Origin: Branchiostoma floridae | Taxonomy: Eukaryota > Chordata > Leptocardii > Amphioxiformes > Branchiostomatidae | Direction of reading: 5' to 3' | Assembly: GCF_000003815.2 (NCBI RefSeq) | Contig: NC_049981.1 | Location: 3,424,666 to 3,488,665, forward strand | Length of the DNA: 64,000 nt | In this document: positions 34,063-46,000 of the stretch, piece after piece | How positions within the stretch are numbered: position 1 is the first letter of the stretch | Layout: each line of letters begins with the position of its first letter | Made by a program: the position numbers and the translations under genes | Notes under the pieces: generated by a model | Told to the model about the DNA's origin: nothing | Databases searched by the model: none | What the model saw: the letters and a program-made list of their open reading frames with translations, nothing else

Positions 34063-37000
34063 ATGCCGTTGTGCGGTCATGGGATGGTTCTGACTATGGT
34101 GGAGATCGGGCTTTTCGCCACGGTGACGGGGCTTGTTATGACCCTGATAGCTTACACCAGATCGCTGAGCCCCTCAGCAGAATCTATAGACCAGATGATC
34201 ATGTTTAACCTAAAGATCTTCGGGCCACTGACGCTGTCTATCGGTTGCGTCTTACTTTTACCGGGGTTCTGTATCTGCGCATTCACAGACTACCAGGAGG
34301 TGGCCGGGCTAAGGTACGACCGGAGCTCCAGCAGGTCCCACTCGGGGTTTGAGGCGAGTTCCCCCGAGGAAGAGCCCGATACAAGGCCCGGTGGGACTTT
34401 TATAGCCGAGTATAGGGAAGCGAGTGGAACGTTCAGGTCAGGGATGGTACGGAGTGCAAGTAGCCCTGCATCAAGGTTTGTACAGGAAAGTTACAAATTA
34501 CATAGTTTTTACATGACAATGTCATAAAATCACTTATATTCTCAGTCTCAATGTCGAAGTATATTTTCGATTATTCAATAGCTTGTGCAATCAGTTTTTG
34601 GAACTTATTCTAGTGCAGTGGTCTTCTGTTTCAACAACAAGGTAAAATTCATCCTAGAAATTCGTCGTAGAAATTCAGGCAAAATTGTGGATCCAAACAA
34701 AGTCAAGTCAAGCCTCTTGGTTTAACATTCTAGTTGTTTTTATCGAAAAGAAATCATTAGACTGAAGTATACATGTGTTAATACTTTATTAAGGTCTTGT
34801 AGCTACAAACACACATGAACATAAAACCACAAATATATACGTCTATCATGATTGCTTAGAGGTTACACGACAGTATCTACGTATTTTACTGCGTTTTCCA
34901 TTTGCACACTGTCACTGTGTGAGGGCTATTGCCTCATTATGTAAGCAGAATGGAAAGAGAGGGTTACGGGGGCATGTTCAATACAAAGTTCTCACGATAA
35001 TTGCATGCCATCAGAGCAGGGGTTAGACATATATTGTATTCGGGATTATGTTTCTACGGGAACCAAAATGAAAACGCAATCTGAAAAATAAGCACTGAAC
35101 GTTAAATGAAAAACACTTCAAAATACTGTGCTAATACTATGTGATAAATTTAACCTCATTTATTAAACAAACAAACAAATAACCTGCTATATAACAAAAT
35201 GGAATAATTATTTTAACTCAATCTCTGCTTCGTATTTGACAAGACGAGGTTGCCCCGAACGCAAGTCACACGTCACCGTTAATAATGCATATCCCTGAAC
35301 TGACCGTCCGAGCGGACATACCTTCAACCAAACCACATTTATCACCATTAATAATGTATATTTCTTTATCGCGTTGTAGATAATTTATGTCCTTCTACAC
35401 CTCTCACCAGCTGGGACCCCAAAGGGGGTCGTTATCGACCCCAGATCTTAAATTTTGTTCCCGATCATGGTTACTATGGTTACAGGTAGTGGTGCGTACC
35501 TAAAACCCGGAACTGAAATTGGACTTGTAAAAACGTTTGAGTCCAAGTAAAAGAAAAACAATTACTTAATGTCAGGAACCAGGGCCGGACTTGCAAAAAG
35601 TCATCTCTCACTTATATTTTCTTCTTTGTTCTTAATCATCTAAAACTTGACATAAATAGTGAAATTTGCACTGGAAAAAGGCAAAAAAAAAATTTCTTGT
35701 TTATTACTGACCTTTTGTGTCTTTTGGCTGTAAATAATTTGCATGTATTTTCCACATTGCTCCCCCCCTCCTTGCCCCTCAAAAAACATAATATGCAATG
35801 ATGGGTTTAGGTCCGGACTTAAAGTCTGAACCTGAACTGCTGGACCTGAATCCGGACGTACCTGAACCGTAATATGAGTTTAGGTACGCAACACTAATTA
35901 CACTAATAATGGAAGGGTATAGATCCCTTCTTATGCTTATTTCCTTATACCAAAATAAAGCAAAAACAGAACACTGCTGCATAATATATAGCTCTAGTTG
36001 ACCTGAATCCGTGGAGTAGAATATATCCATTGTTCTTATAAACAGCGTATTTAGGAATAGCAAGTCGTAAGTAGCAAGGGATGTTGCAATATTTTGAATA
36101 TAACGTGTGCAATATTCTCAAAGACATTGCCATTTGAAACCACCATCTCTTTGCTTGATATCCATACATATGAAAACCCTTGTACTGTTCTTAAAAACAA
36201 CGTAGGTTACCCCGCTGATAAATGTGAACTAGGGTTACGTTTTTGTTTATTATTAGCTATAGAAAGTTATGAATACCCGTTTATTATATGGAGCGACAGA
36301 AAATGTGTTCGTGTGTACGAGACGGAAAATAACGTTCGCGAAGAGCCCATGATGTGCAAATGAGAACAAAAACAATGTCCCTGGTTTCCCAGAGTTAACA
36401 ATAAAAGGAACATACACTCTATTGTAAAACATATTCCTTCAAAGCTTGTTAAAATTCACCGCAGTACATCTATGGGTTTTTTTTTAAATCAAATAGAAAC
36501 GCCAAGTGACATTAATGGGTTCCTGTGCATTACTGTGAAGTGAGCAGAATATTACTATGTCTGTTCGTGTTAAATCAGCTTAAGGCCATAACAAATAAAT
36601 CTTATGGATGCCATCCACGCGCTCATTAATTTTCGCTTCATTTAAAAAAAAAACTTCTTTGGAGATGGTCAACGTGCCGAAAAATTACAAAAAAGGGGGA
36701 AATAAAAAAAGAAGATTATGTTGGGATGTAGCCTAATGATTGTACATGTAGAATTGACACTGACGTGGTAGCCATGGCTTTAGGCATAGAAGTGAAACGT
36801 GTTGGATAGTTGTGAAAGTGCCACCAATATTGAAGCTATTAGTGTAGTTAAAGCTTTGTAAATAACTAATAGCAATCTACCATACTAGTGTCACTTTTAC
36901 TACACACTTCATTCAGAGAGTACATGAATGGATGTATTATTAGCTGTGATAGCATGTTTTCCATTTAATTCTTGTTACAACGACCATTTTCAAAATGTAG

Positions 37001-37415
37001 CCATATTATTTTTTTTGTACCCATATTGTTTTTTGATCGCCCTATCTTACTATTTTTTTTGCAATCTGCAGAGGATGTCATTCATAATATTTACTTGCTG
37101 TGGCCTAATGTCAGGCGTTTCAGTCTGCCAAGTTTGATTAAATAACCGCTCAACACTGCGAGACTGCTACAGTTATATTCAGCCTGCTGTAACGACATTT
37201 CTGAGGTAATTAGGTTTCACTGAGAAGCACCATCCAAAACTATTTTATAGCAGCAGTCGTGCGTGCCTATCTTTAGCGCTTGGAATGATATGAGTATGGG
37301 TAGAACAAGTACTCCTCCGTTGCTATAACCACTTAGTCGAACCGAGAAATGCAAACATTATTTAGTTCATTCTCAGAACCCGCCTAGGTCATGGAAAATG
37401 GAGGCAAAGTTTTTT

Positions 37416-37498
<83 letters not shown>

Positions 37499-38899
37499 GT
37501 GTGTGTGTGTGTGCCTGTCTGTGTTTCCGGATATTTGTGGTCAGAATAACTCAAGAACCTCTGGATGAGTTGTATTGATATTTGATTTGTGGGTAGGGGT
37601 AGGAAAGACAAAGGTCAAGGTCGATTTAAAACCCCTGGTATGTGACCTTGGTACTGCAGCGGAACTTCGATTTTCTTAAATTCTTTTGTCATAGACATGC
37701 TATGGTCTTCATGTTTGGTGGCAGATAGCTTGTGATGTAAGGAAGAAGTAGTGTATGTTAGGGCTCCCTAACAGCTTGCTCTGGAACTGCAGGGTCAAAA
37801 TCTTCCAAGGAGCATAACGGAACAATGGAACGATGAATTTCCATGATATTTAGCATGCAGGTATCTTTGACCGGGATGCACATAATGAAATACAAATAAT
37901 GCAAATTTCGACTTAATTTGCATACTTATTGAGAAAAAATACATTTACAGTGTTTTTCATTAATAGGACTCATATGCACGTAACATTGTGTACTTTGTGA
38001 CAGGTGGAAGAATTGCAGATTAAGTAACAAATTTGTATAGTAATTGTGAAAGTGTCTTTATTTATCTAATTACATGCATTAACTGATTGGATTATCAACA
38101 TTGTGACCTGCGTAAGTTAATTAAAGGTGTACATAACCGAGCATAGATTATGCAAATGTGGAAGTCATTTGCATAATCAGAATATTTCATGAATGTATGA
38201 GGTTTCCGAACTCTACACTATTATTGTGCTGTATGTTCCTCAAAATCTGTATTTTGATACTAGCAAACTTGACAAAATTAGGTTTATAGTATAATTATAC
38301 ACTGTCCTTAATTACATAACTTACAGTGTGGGCTTTTGTGTTTGACTACTTCTTTGCATATTTACCCAAGGTAAATTCTCATTGCTTAAATTTGTCTGTA
38401 TGTGTGTGTTTCCGTACTGCAGTTTCTAGATATCCTGCAAGAGGGCTCTTTGGTAAAGTATGCTGTTTCAAGTTTTGGTTAGTTATATATAAGCCTGGTA
38501 CTATCATATTTGCGGAGAGGACAGAAGAGTCTTGGGAGCTATAATACTGTTGCTAACTAGGCCAATTTTTGGTTACATATTTTAGGTATGACATAAGTTG
38601 TCTAACGATGTGACGTCATTCCGTTTCCCAGCACGAGAGAAACGACACCTAACGGTTCCCATGACAACCTCATCAGACATGCGCATCAGAGGGACCGGGG
38701 ACAATTCTATCTAATCTACAACCACCACCCTCCTCCGCCCTATGCGTCTGTCACGGCGCATGCTCGGGACAGTCACGTGACGTGTGACGTCACCAGTGAG
38801 GGCAGGACACCAAGCACGAGCAGGGTGACGTCACGCGAACTTCCGCCATCTTATGAAGACGTCATGAAAGCGCAAGTCAGACGAGTTGAAGACGTTTAA
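34063..38899 (+). CDS. Two-transmembrane protein with PPxY motifs, complete
   Basis: Two exons, join(34063..34475, 38632..38899), 226 residues. The donor is TCAAG|GTTTGT and the acceptor TTTCCCAG|CACG, joined in phase 2. Hydrophobic segments lie at about residues 11-31 (GLFATVTGLVMTLIAY) and 47-74 (IFGPLTLSIGCVLLLPGFCI), separated by a short loop. A long Ser/Pro/Glu-rich tail follows, predicted cytoplasmic. The tail ends with PPPPYA (about 171-176) and ELPPSYEDV (about 207-215), PPxY-type ligands for WW domains such as those of Nedd4-family ubiquitin ligases. The layout recalls TMEM171-type small membrane proteins, whose tails also carry proline-tyrosine motifs, but this protein has only two membrane segments, so the identity is open. 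Start chosen at MPLCGHG; 33946 is possible. The 4.2-kb intron carries several mobile elements. Confidence 0.75.
35488..35895. mobile_element. MITE with AGTGKTGCGTACCTAAA ends
   Basis: A 408-bp element. The left end AGTGGTGCGTACCTAAA and right end TTTAGGTACGCAACACT are inverted, with one mismatch. Subterminal CCGGAACTGAAATTGGACTT and GTCCGGACTTAAAGT motifs are present. It lies in the intron of the two-TM gene. The superfamily is not determined. Confidence 0.8.
36060..36235. mobile_element. Degenerate MITE of the TTAGTTCACC family
   Basis: Its right part reads AAACAACGTAGGTTACCCCG then CTGATAAATGTGAACTAG, matching the complement of the element end at 8860-9480. The left part is eroded. Confidence 0.55.
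36581..37107. mobile_element. DNA element, GGCCAC-GCAAGTAAAT family
   Basis: Left end TAAGGCCATAACAAATAAAT then CTTATGGATG. Right end CTGCAGAGGATGTCATTC and ACTTGCTGTGGCCTAAT. Shorter relative of 10673-11490, in the intron of the two-TM gene. Confidence 0.72.
37417..37513. repeat. GT dinucleotide microsatellite
   Basis: About 97 bases of GT with single interruptions (GTGC) at about 37492 and 37513. Confidence 0.97.
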
Positions 38900-38972
38900 A
38901 ATCTGAAGAATCTAAGGATAAATCTTAAGACATAGGACGTACTCAGATGAAACAGAGACATATGTGCCACGC
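38900..38972 (+). other. Probable 3'UTR start of two-TM gene
   Basis: Non-coding sequence after the TAA at 38897. No canonical AATAAA was seen before the next transposable element. Confidence 0.35.
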
Positions 38973-39366
38973 CCTGTTAGCCAGGATGATTTGATTATTA
39001 CATGGGTGAAATCATATGGGACACCAAAAACTGATGCGAGCGTGCAATAGAAATAGGTTGGCCCAAAAAAAAGATGCCTTCATCATCATCGGCATCATGA
39101 AACCTAAGTGAGTCCTAAGTGGCCAGGATGGTTGAACAAATGACGAGAGGCTTACGGAGTAATTTTTTTTGGTATGCCGAAGAATAGAGCCTTTATTTTG
39201 TTCTTTAACATCCTCTTCTTTGACTTTGGAATTGGCATATGTTCTGCTCATCTTACAGCTGCTTTGTACGATTAACAGTATGGTTAAAACTTTTTTTTAA
39301 CCAAACGGCCGAAAATTGATGCGTACGTAAGGATGTAATCCATATTGTCAAATCAACATGGCCTTT
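38973..39366. mobile_element. DNA element, GGCC-TGTTGATTTGATT family, small copy
   Basis: The right end GGATGTAATCCATATTGTCA followed by AATCAACATGGCC matches the ends of 41834-42714. The left end is eroded (AGGATGATTTGATTATTACA). Both contain the subterminal ACCAAAAACTGATGCGAGCG-like motif. Confidence 0.7.
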
Positions 39367-40051
39367 ATAACAGAGTTACAACCGAAGAGGAAAGTAGCAT
39401 CGCATACATGTAGCGCGAAACCCGGGCGTTTAATAGACCTTTGTTCGCGGGTTTCAGATCGGAGTTCTAGGAGCAAAAACTTGGTACTAAATGCTTTTAC
39501 TGAGCCGGAACTCTTATGGCTTTCTCACGATAGAAAATTATTCTCGTAAAATCGTTTGTTGTGCGATCCTTTTTATACTATTACATGTTGTCTGGCATTT
39601 CGAATTATCATACAGTTAACATTGTCCTAACAAGTAGGGGCCGCAATATGTAACTAAAGAACGCAGCATTATTTTTAAAGAAGCAAAAAAATGTAATATT
39701 ATATTCATGAACGTTCTATACCTGGTTCTGAAGTCACATAAATGGAATCGGAATAAATGGTTGGAATTGTAATAAAATGAGGAAAATACATTGTTGATGA
39801 ACATGGACTAGTGTGATCATTATTTATTTTATCATAAAGATTATATGACGCAACATGCAACGCCCAGCTATTCAAAGGCTATTGTGAACTAAAACGTTAA
39901 CTAAGAGACACTATAGAAAGTTTGGATTTACCATGATATCTGGTGTCCTTTTTTGGATAAACAATTTTTAACCTTACCTTGTGGCTTGAATGATCTGTTC
40001 AAAACAAAGTCACTCAAATTCCTCGTAGCCTCTTTACATCTTACAAATGGC
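39367..40051. other. Intergenic, no gene recognised
   Basis: Short open frames only, with no recognisable product or RNA. Confidence 0.4.
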
Positions 40052-40055
40052 TTAA

Positions 40056-41006
40056 CCCTATTCAGACCGGGGGGGGGGGGGGGTTTGAGGCCCGCGCTAA
40101 CTTCGATGTCCTATAACGCCATAACGGCTTACGCTAGAGCCACCAAATTTGGTGAGTTTTCCTAAAATATTGTTGGCAACAACTTTACGAAGTTTGACAA
40201 ATTTTCCATTTTTTCTTGTTGCCATGGCAACCGTTTGTTGACAGGCAGTTTTGCCAAAAATCACTATTTTTGGTTCTAACTATGTATTTTTCACATTTAT
40301 TTTCTATATTACTGCGATTTTGTTACATAAATAAAATCTTATATTATTCAGCATATCTTTCATAATTATATATGCATAAATTATGCTAATTTGATGACGT
40401 CATCAGCCCAAAATCCAAGATGGCGGACCGAATGGCCAGATCAATAATAACAAGCTAATTATCCCTTAAAATTTGTAACTACCTGGTATTTTTTCATCAA
40501 AAACCATCTAAATAAATGAATTTAGTCTATTTCCATTGCCCTTTGTGATTATTTGATGCAAAAAAAGGATTTTTCAAAATTCAAGGTGGTGGATATAATA
40601 TGGTGGAGCCCAACTCGTATCTTAGATGTGCATGACGTCATTTTATGACGTCATTTTGACGTCATTGATGTTGCTATTGGCAACGCAAGTCGTAATAAAC
40701 ATTATTATTCTGTTATCTGCACTTGTTGTTACATTTTTGTAGCATAACTTGAAGTTTTCTGAGAATACCCATTTTTCATGGGTTTGGCCAATGTAATCAA
40801 ATTGATGACGTCATAATTACGTCATCTTACGTGAACGTAACGTCAAACGTCACCTACTTGCCAGATATTATGTCGAAATTATGTCCTGAAAATTTGGTGG
40901 CCCTACGGCACGTCGTTTTAGAGTTATAGGACTTAGAAGTGGAGGGCCTCAAAAGCCCCCCCCCCCCCGGTCCAGGGATGACCAAAAAAGCCCGGTCTGA
41001 ATAGGG
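40056..41006. mobile_element. Non-autonomous TTAA element (piggyBac-like)
   Basis: Inverted ends CCCTATTCAGACCGGG / CCCGGTCTGAATAGGG, directly flanked by TTAA at 40052-40055 and 41007-41010. A TTAA duplication with CCCT-type ends is the pattern of piggyBac; Kolobok also uses TTAA. There is a poly-G tract just inside the left end and poly-C inside the right. No transposase. It contains CCAAGATGGCGGACC at about 40417-40431, showing that such initiator-like motifs also occur in repeats here. Confidence 0.88.
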
Positions 41007-41013
41007 TTAACAC

Positions 41014-41235
41014 TAGTTCACCTTTATCCGCAAGGTAGCCTATATTCGTTTACCAACACGGCATTAAGGGATATCAACTGGACGAAGAGTGGTTCAAGTT
41101 GTAATATGTTCAAAATATTGTAGTTTGAAACTACCGTCCGTCGACTTCGAAGCTTCATATATCCCATATTTCATATACTTCCGATATCCCCAAATACCCA
41201 TTTTTGAAAACAACGGATAAAGGTAACCCCGTGCA
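41014..41235. mobile_element. MITE of the TTAGTTCACC family
   Basis: Starts TAGTTCACCTTTATCCGCAA then GGTAGCCTATATTCG and ends AAAACAACGGATAAAGGTAA. It directly abuts the TTAA of the preceding element. Confidence 0.7.
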
Positions 41236-41833
41236 ATAGCAGCATGACCCTGAAAATGGCAACGAAATCTGGCGGGGAAAATACTAGTCCCCCGTCCCTG
41301 GATCATCGGGGTGCTTTGCGAAGTAATGCTCTCTTCTCCAAGATAGTCAGTGTAGAAATTTTCGTTAAATTCGCCGTAAAAAAGTTTTTAGCAGCAAAAC
41401 GAGATGAGAACAAATGAGCGGTCACCGACCATATCGAGAGAAACGATTGTGTAATAGATTAGGAGCGGGATAGGTTTGTTTTTGTTTGTTTGAACTTTGT
41501 TTATTCATGAAAGCTCGAATCGGCCTGCAGGCCGCTTTCCATTCAGGTTAGTCATTGTCATTGATAGAGGAAAACACGCTGGATAAAAGAAACAGTGAGT
41601 CTAGATCAGGAATTCAGTTCCAGTCATGAACAAAGATGAGGGGGGTTAAACTCAGTCACGCTTGGGACGGCATTCTCACTTCTGCAGCGCCACCTACATT
41701 GGCTATAAGTAGCAGTGAGAAGTAGATCCAGTCATTCTACCCTGATGGTTCTGTCTGAAACGTTGGAAGTGAGTACTACTTTGGTTGTGTTTTAAGACCC
41801 TTACTATACTGATTTTTTCACCAGTATTTGCCA
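41236..41833. other. Intergenic with possible retroelement debris
   Basis: Around 41500-41550 TTTATTCATGAAAGCTCGAA then TCGGCCTGCAGGCCG looks like a reversed retroelement 3' end. Around 41738-41760 CCTGATGGTTCTGTCTGAAA then CGTT resembles a Penelope-like motif. Neither is firm. Confidence 0.35.
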
Positions 41834-42714
41834 TAAGGCCATGTTGATTTGATTATATGGATGACATCCTCCGGGAACTCCAAAACTGATGCGAGCCAGC
41901 GAATAAAAAAAAAGTTTGGCCAAAAAAAAAAGTTGCCTTCAGTATGAAATCAAAGTGGCCAGGAAGGTTGAACATAGGCCTAAACACACATAGTATAGTA
42001 TACCAACAGTTAGGTGTAGGCACCAGTACATCATATGGGTGCAAAACATTTTTTTCTTCTTGGACCAATCCGAAAAAAAGACCTGAAAAAAACAAACAGA
42101 GGAACATGTTTCGCCAATTACAAAATGGACACACTATGTTGGCAGCCATTTGGGGTCTAACCGGGGGGCTAAGAAGACAACAAGAGCGAAATCAAGTAGA
42201 GTTTATAGTCAATTGCACCAAGTTTCTACAGTCAAAGGTACAGAGACAGTTAGGCTTTATTACATGGAGATGGGATTTTAAAATGCAGTGGGAGTCCAAT
42301 AATCCACCAAACAGATTCCTTTGTAGCAAAATTGACCAATTGCCATTGTTTTGAGTATTGCCAGTTCTCAAGTTTCCACAGACAATCAGGTCCAGATTCA
42401 TGTCCGGATCTAGCTGGAAATGATCCTCTGGACCTGAATTTTCTGTACTGGTACCTCCACCAACCAACAATAGATTTTTTTTCTTTCTGTCCTTTTACAT
42501 ATTATTCTTTGACTTTAGATTCATTTTGGCATTCTATGGCATTAGTTATCTGTTTTCTGATACTTTTTTTTCAATCTACGGAATATTTGTGCTCATTTTA
42601 CAGCTGCTTTGCACAATTTATTATGTGGTCGAAAACGTTTTTTTTTTTTTGGAAATGGCCGAAAATTGGTGCGAGCGCGGATGTCATCCATATAATCAAA
42701 TCAACGTGGCCTAA
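41834..42714. mobile_element. DNA element, GGCC-TGTTGATTTGATT family, long copy
   Basis: An 880-bp element with inverted ends of about 40 bases (TAAGGCCATGTTGATTTGAT / ATCAAATCAACGTGGCCTA). Subterminal CCAAAACTGATGCGAGC and GAAAATTGGTGCGAGCG are also inverted. No transposase frame. Confidence 0.82.
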
Positions 42715-42993
42715 TACAGGCTACCTCGAATCCTAGTCATATTTAGAGTAAAGTGCAGTATATATAGATCATTGGTCAAAACCATTAGCTTAAATTTGCC
42801 ATGGTCCGACAGATTTGCGCACGATTCTGAAAGTATTGCAAAAGAATAAAACATCTTGACACAACAGTAAAGAATACAAAGAAATAAAGTAAAGTTAACC
42901 TACGCCTTTACATTCAATAACTGTTATACTGCGACAGTATTGAGAAACTAAATCTCTCCCCTCCCGGACTTTTCAACTTTGACCTACGACCTG

Positions 42994-43001
42994 GCGCCAA
43001 A
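42994..43001 (-). promoter_or_regulatory. E2F-type site upstream of dUTPase
   Basis: GCGCCAAA, the complement of the E2F consensus TTTGGCGC, lies 30 bp before the dUTPase start codon, followed at once by TTCGCGCGCC. E2F control of dUTPase fits its known S-phase expression in other animals. Binding here is inferred from sequence only. Confidence 0.55.
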
Positions 43002-43030
43002 ATTCGCGCGCCATTTTCAGCAAGAAAACA

Positions 43031-46000
43031 ATGCTTTGCCAGGCTGAAGACAACTCCTCTCTCTGTGAATCCGTTTCCAAGGTCCCTAGAATCAAGATGC
43101 CTTCCAACAACATTCTCCTGCGGTTCGCTAAGATGACTGAGCACGCCTTCGCTCCCACGAGAGGGTCAAAACAGGCGGCCGGCTACGATTTATACAGGTA
43201 AAAACACTCTGGTTTGGGTACGTGCGCCCCCCTCCCTCTACGCGCCAAATCTTAGAAGTCATATGTTTTTGCACGGTATTACCAAGGACGTCGTATATCC
43301 AGATGGTCAGCTTCAACACATTCTGATTCTCAGATAACACACCGTTTTGATATGGCGTGCTTAGGGCAGCATAATTTTGTGAGACTCTTGAATAATTCAA
43401 TTTTTTAAAGCCTTTGCAGCCTTCGATCCGATCGCGACGGGTGCTGGCAACTTGAAAAAGACGGATTTTCAAATATAAGGGGGTCACAGTAAGCCTTTAA
43501 AACAAAAGGGGGCCAAAAGGGGGTCAAGATTGACTGAATATGGAATTTTCCACAATGAGGTCATGAAAATTCTTCTATCCATGTCGACTTTAATTTAGTT
43601 ACAGTACTTTAGAAATTAAGAGAGGGGAAAGGCAGAAAAAGTTATAAAAGGAGGGTAAACGTACTTGCAAGTTAAATGAACTTGCCTAATATTAGACACC
43701 GTTCACACTAGAACAAATGATTCAGATAAAACATGTTATCTGAGATTCTGAATAAAAAATTTTCTTTCCTTCCAAAATTGTGTTTACACTGCTCTTCGGC
43801 AATCCAATTAGTACGCCCTCAGTCTTATCCGAATAATTGTGTTTCTCGACTCCATGCTCCGCCATTCTTTTGGAGATATCTTCAAAAATGTCCCTGTTCT
43901 CATGGACTTACCCAGTTTTTAATGCATAATTTATGCGTCTCCTCCTGTTTTGACAAAATCCAAGTGAGACAATCCAAAAACCTAATTCGGATCGAGTCGT
44001 TTTATTTGGCTAAGATGTTTTAGTCGTTTTTTTTCGTTTTTTTTTAGAGTGAACAGGATCTTGAAAAGGGGTCTGGGCATGCATAGGGAAACCAGGTCAC
44101 TAGGGGATCAAAAAAAGGCTAGGGTCCACAGAGTTTTGTTAGGTTCCATTGTGTTCCTTAAGCCATACCATGTGCACATTGTACAATATTTTTTTATCTG
44201 CCCCCCACAGTGCATACGACTACACCATCCCAGCACAGGGCAAGGTTCTGGCGAAGACTGACATCCAAATCGCTCTGCCTGAAGGCTGCTATGGCAGAGT
44301 CGGTAAGTACATTTATGGCATACCTGCCTGTGACGCGAAAACGTTTGATATGGGTGTTCCGGGCCATAACTTCTGTATTGCACAGGTTCAAAAGGAGTAT
44401 CACACAGGCTTTCTTCGAGTAGACCGAACCATTTTGAGCGGGCCGAGTGCGGCACGGTTGGCAATTCGAATACAAAATGTACTTGATTCGGACGTTGGAA
44501 CATTTCTGTTGCAACACTTTTTGTTCGAGGGCACCAAATTTGTTCACCTTCTGGCTTATTTTGCATCAAAACATGGGTTATCTCAGGTGGGTATGACCTA
44601 AATAAAATACAACACGGTTTATTCCGCATCACCTCCGTCAGGCGATCCGACCCGCGGTCGGGCTGGTACCTCGGGTGAGACGGAATACACCATGTTGTAT
44701 TCTGCATGTAACATGTAACATGTTTGGATATGTGTGGTCAAATGTGTAGGTCAGTGGTTAGTAACCCTACCTCTGGAACTAGAAGCCGTGAGTTTGATTC
44801 TGACTGTGTCACCCACCCGACATGCACGCTACTGGAAAGGGTCGCAGTCCTTAGGACTGGGTGATCCACTGTGTAGGAGAACATTTTACATGGTACTATA
44901 TAGCATATTCTTGACAGTATCATAGAGAAAGTGCCATGTACCATTTGTAAGTCATTCTGTAACTTTAAGTGTAATTTGTAACATAAGTAATTGGATGAAT
45001 ATTTAAGTCTTTTAGTATGGCTCGGTCAGGAATAAAACTCATGACCTATAAACAGACTGCAAGGTGAACACAAATGTTTACAAATAATCCTTCTGTTTTT
45101 CAGCCCCTCGATCAGGACTGGCACACAAAAACTTTATAGATGTGGGAGGTGAGTGTGTAATTCAGTTCACTTTACAGGCGCAGGCACAGGTCAGGTACAG
45201 GTAAAGGGATAGACACAGGTATGCAGTAGGCACATGTACAGGCATAGGTACATTTTGAAGGTTCAGGATTTAGGTACACAGCTCTATGTTGATGCTCCTC
45301 TTTCATACCACTCCACTCTGAGCAGAGGACATAGTAGTTGCTCCCTCTGACAAAATGGAAGAGTACTGCAGTGCAGATACATTTGTATAGACACTCAGTA
45401 AAACTCTAATTTCTAAACTAGACCAAAGTCATTGAAAGTTTAGAATTTGAATAAGACCCTTAATAGTGATACAAGAATAAAAGGCAAATATAAGAGAGAT
45501 CAAGACAACATATCATGTTGTGTTCACATGTGTACACGAGGTTTGCTGATTTTGAATCTCTTTCCTGGAATCCAGCCGGGGTGATTGACAGGGATTACCG
45601 TGGCAACGTAGGGGTCATCATGTTCAACTTTGGCAAGGAAGAGTTCAAAGGTCAGTGCCTATACATAAAACACTATTGAAATCATTATTGCAGTGCTGAC
45701 ACTAGATGTAATCTCTTAAAGTTGCAGACATCAAATCTAAGAAATGTTTTTGGCTAAGGTCAGATTGGTTTGTGGGGTTATGCATCATCATCTTTATGTA
45801 AACAATGCTAACTTTGACAGTACAAACTTTAGAAATGACTATGAACACTACTCACTTCTCTCTTGTTATTTTCTAGGAATCATAAGTCTCAAAATGTCGA
45901 TATAATCTGTTCATTGTCTAATTGGTCCAAATCCAGTCAACTGATTTTTTTCAGGTCTGTTTTTTCTAGACCGGTCCAACAAGAACAACGTGGGTTTTGT

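Noticed and set aside
37384-37611. Frame rich in THTHTH
   Set aside because: Translation of the GT microsatellite.
43128-43487. 119-codon minus frame overlapping dUTPase exon 1 and intron
   Set aside because: Antisense to a certain exon and without a recognisable product.
44108-44707. 199-codon minus frame over dUTPase exon 2 and a hairpin element
   Set aside because: It covers a proven exon in antisense plus repeat sequence.
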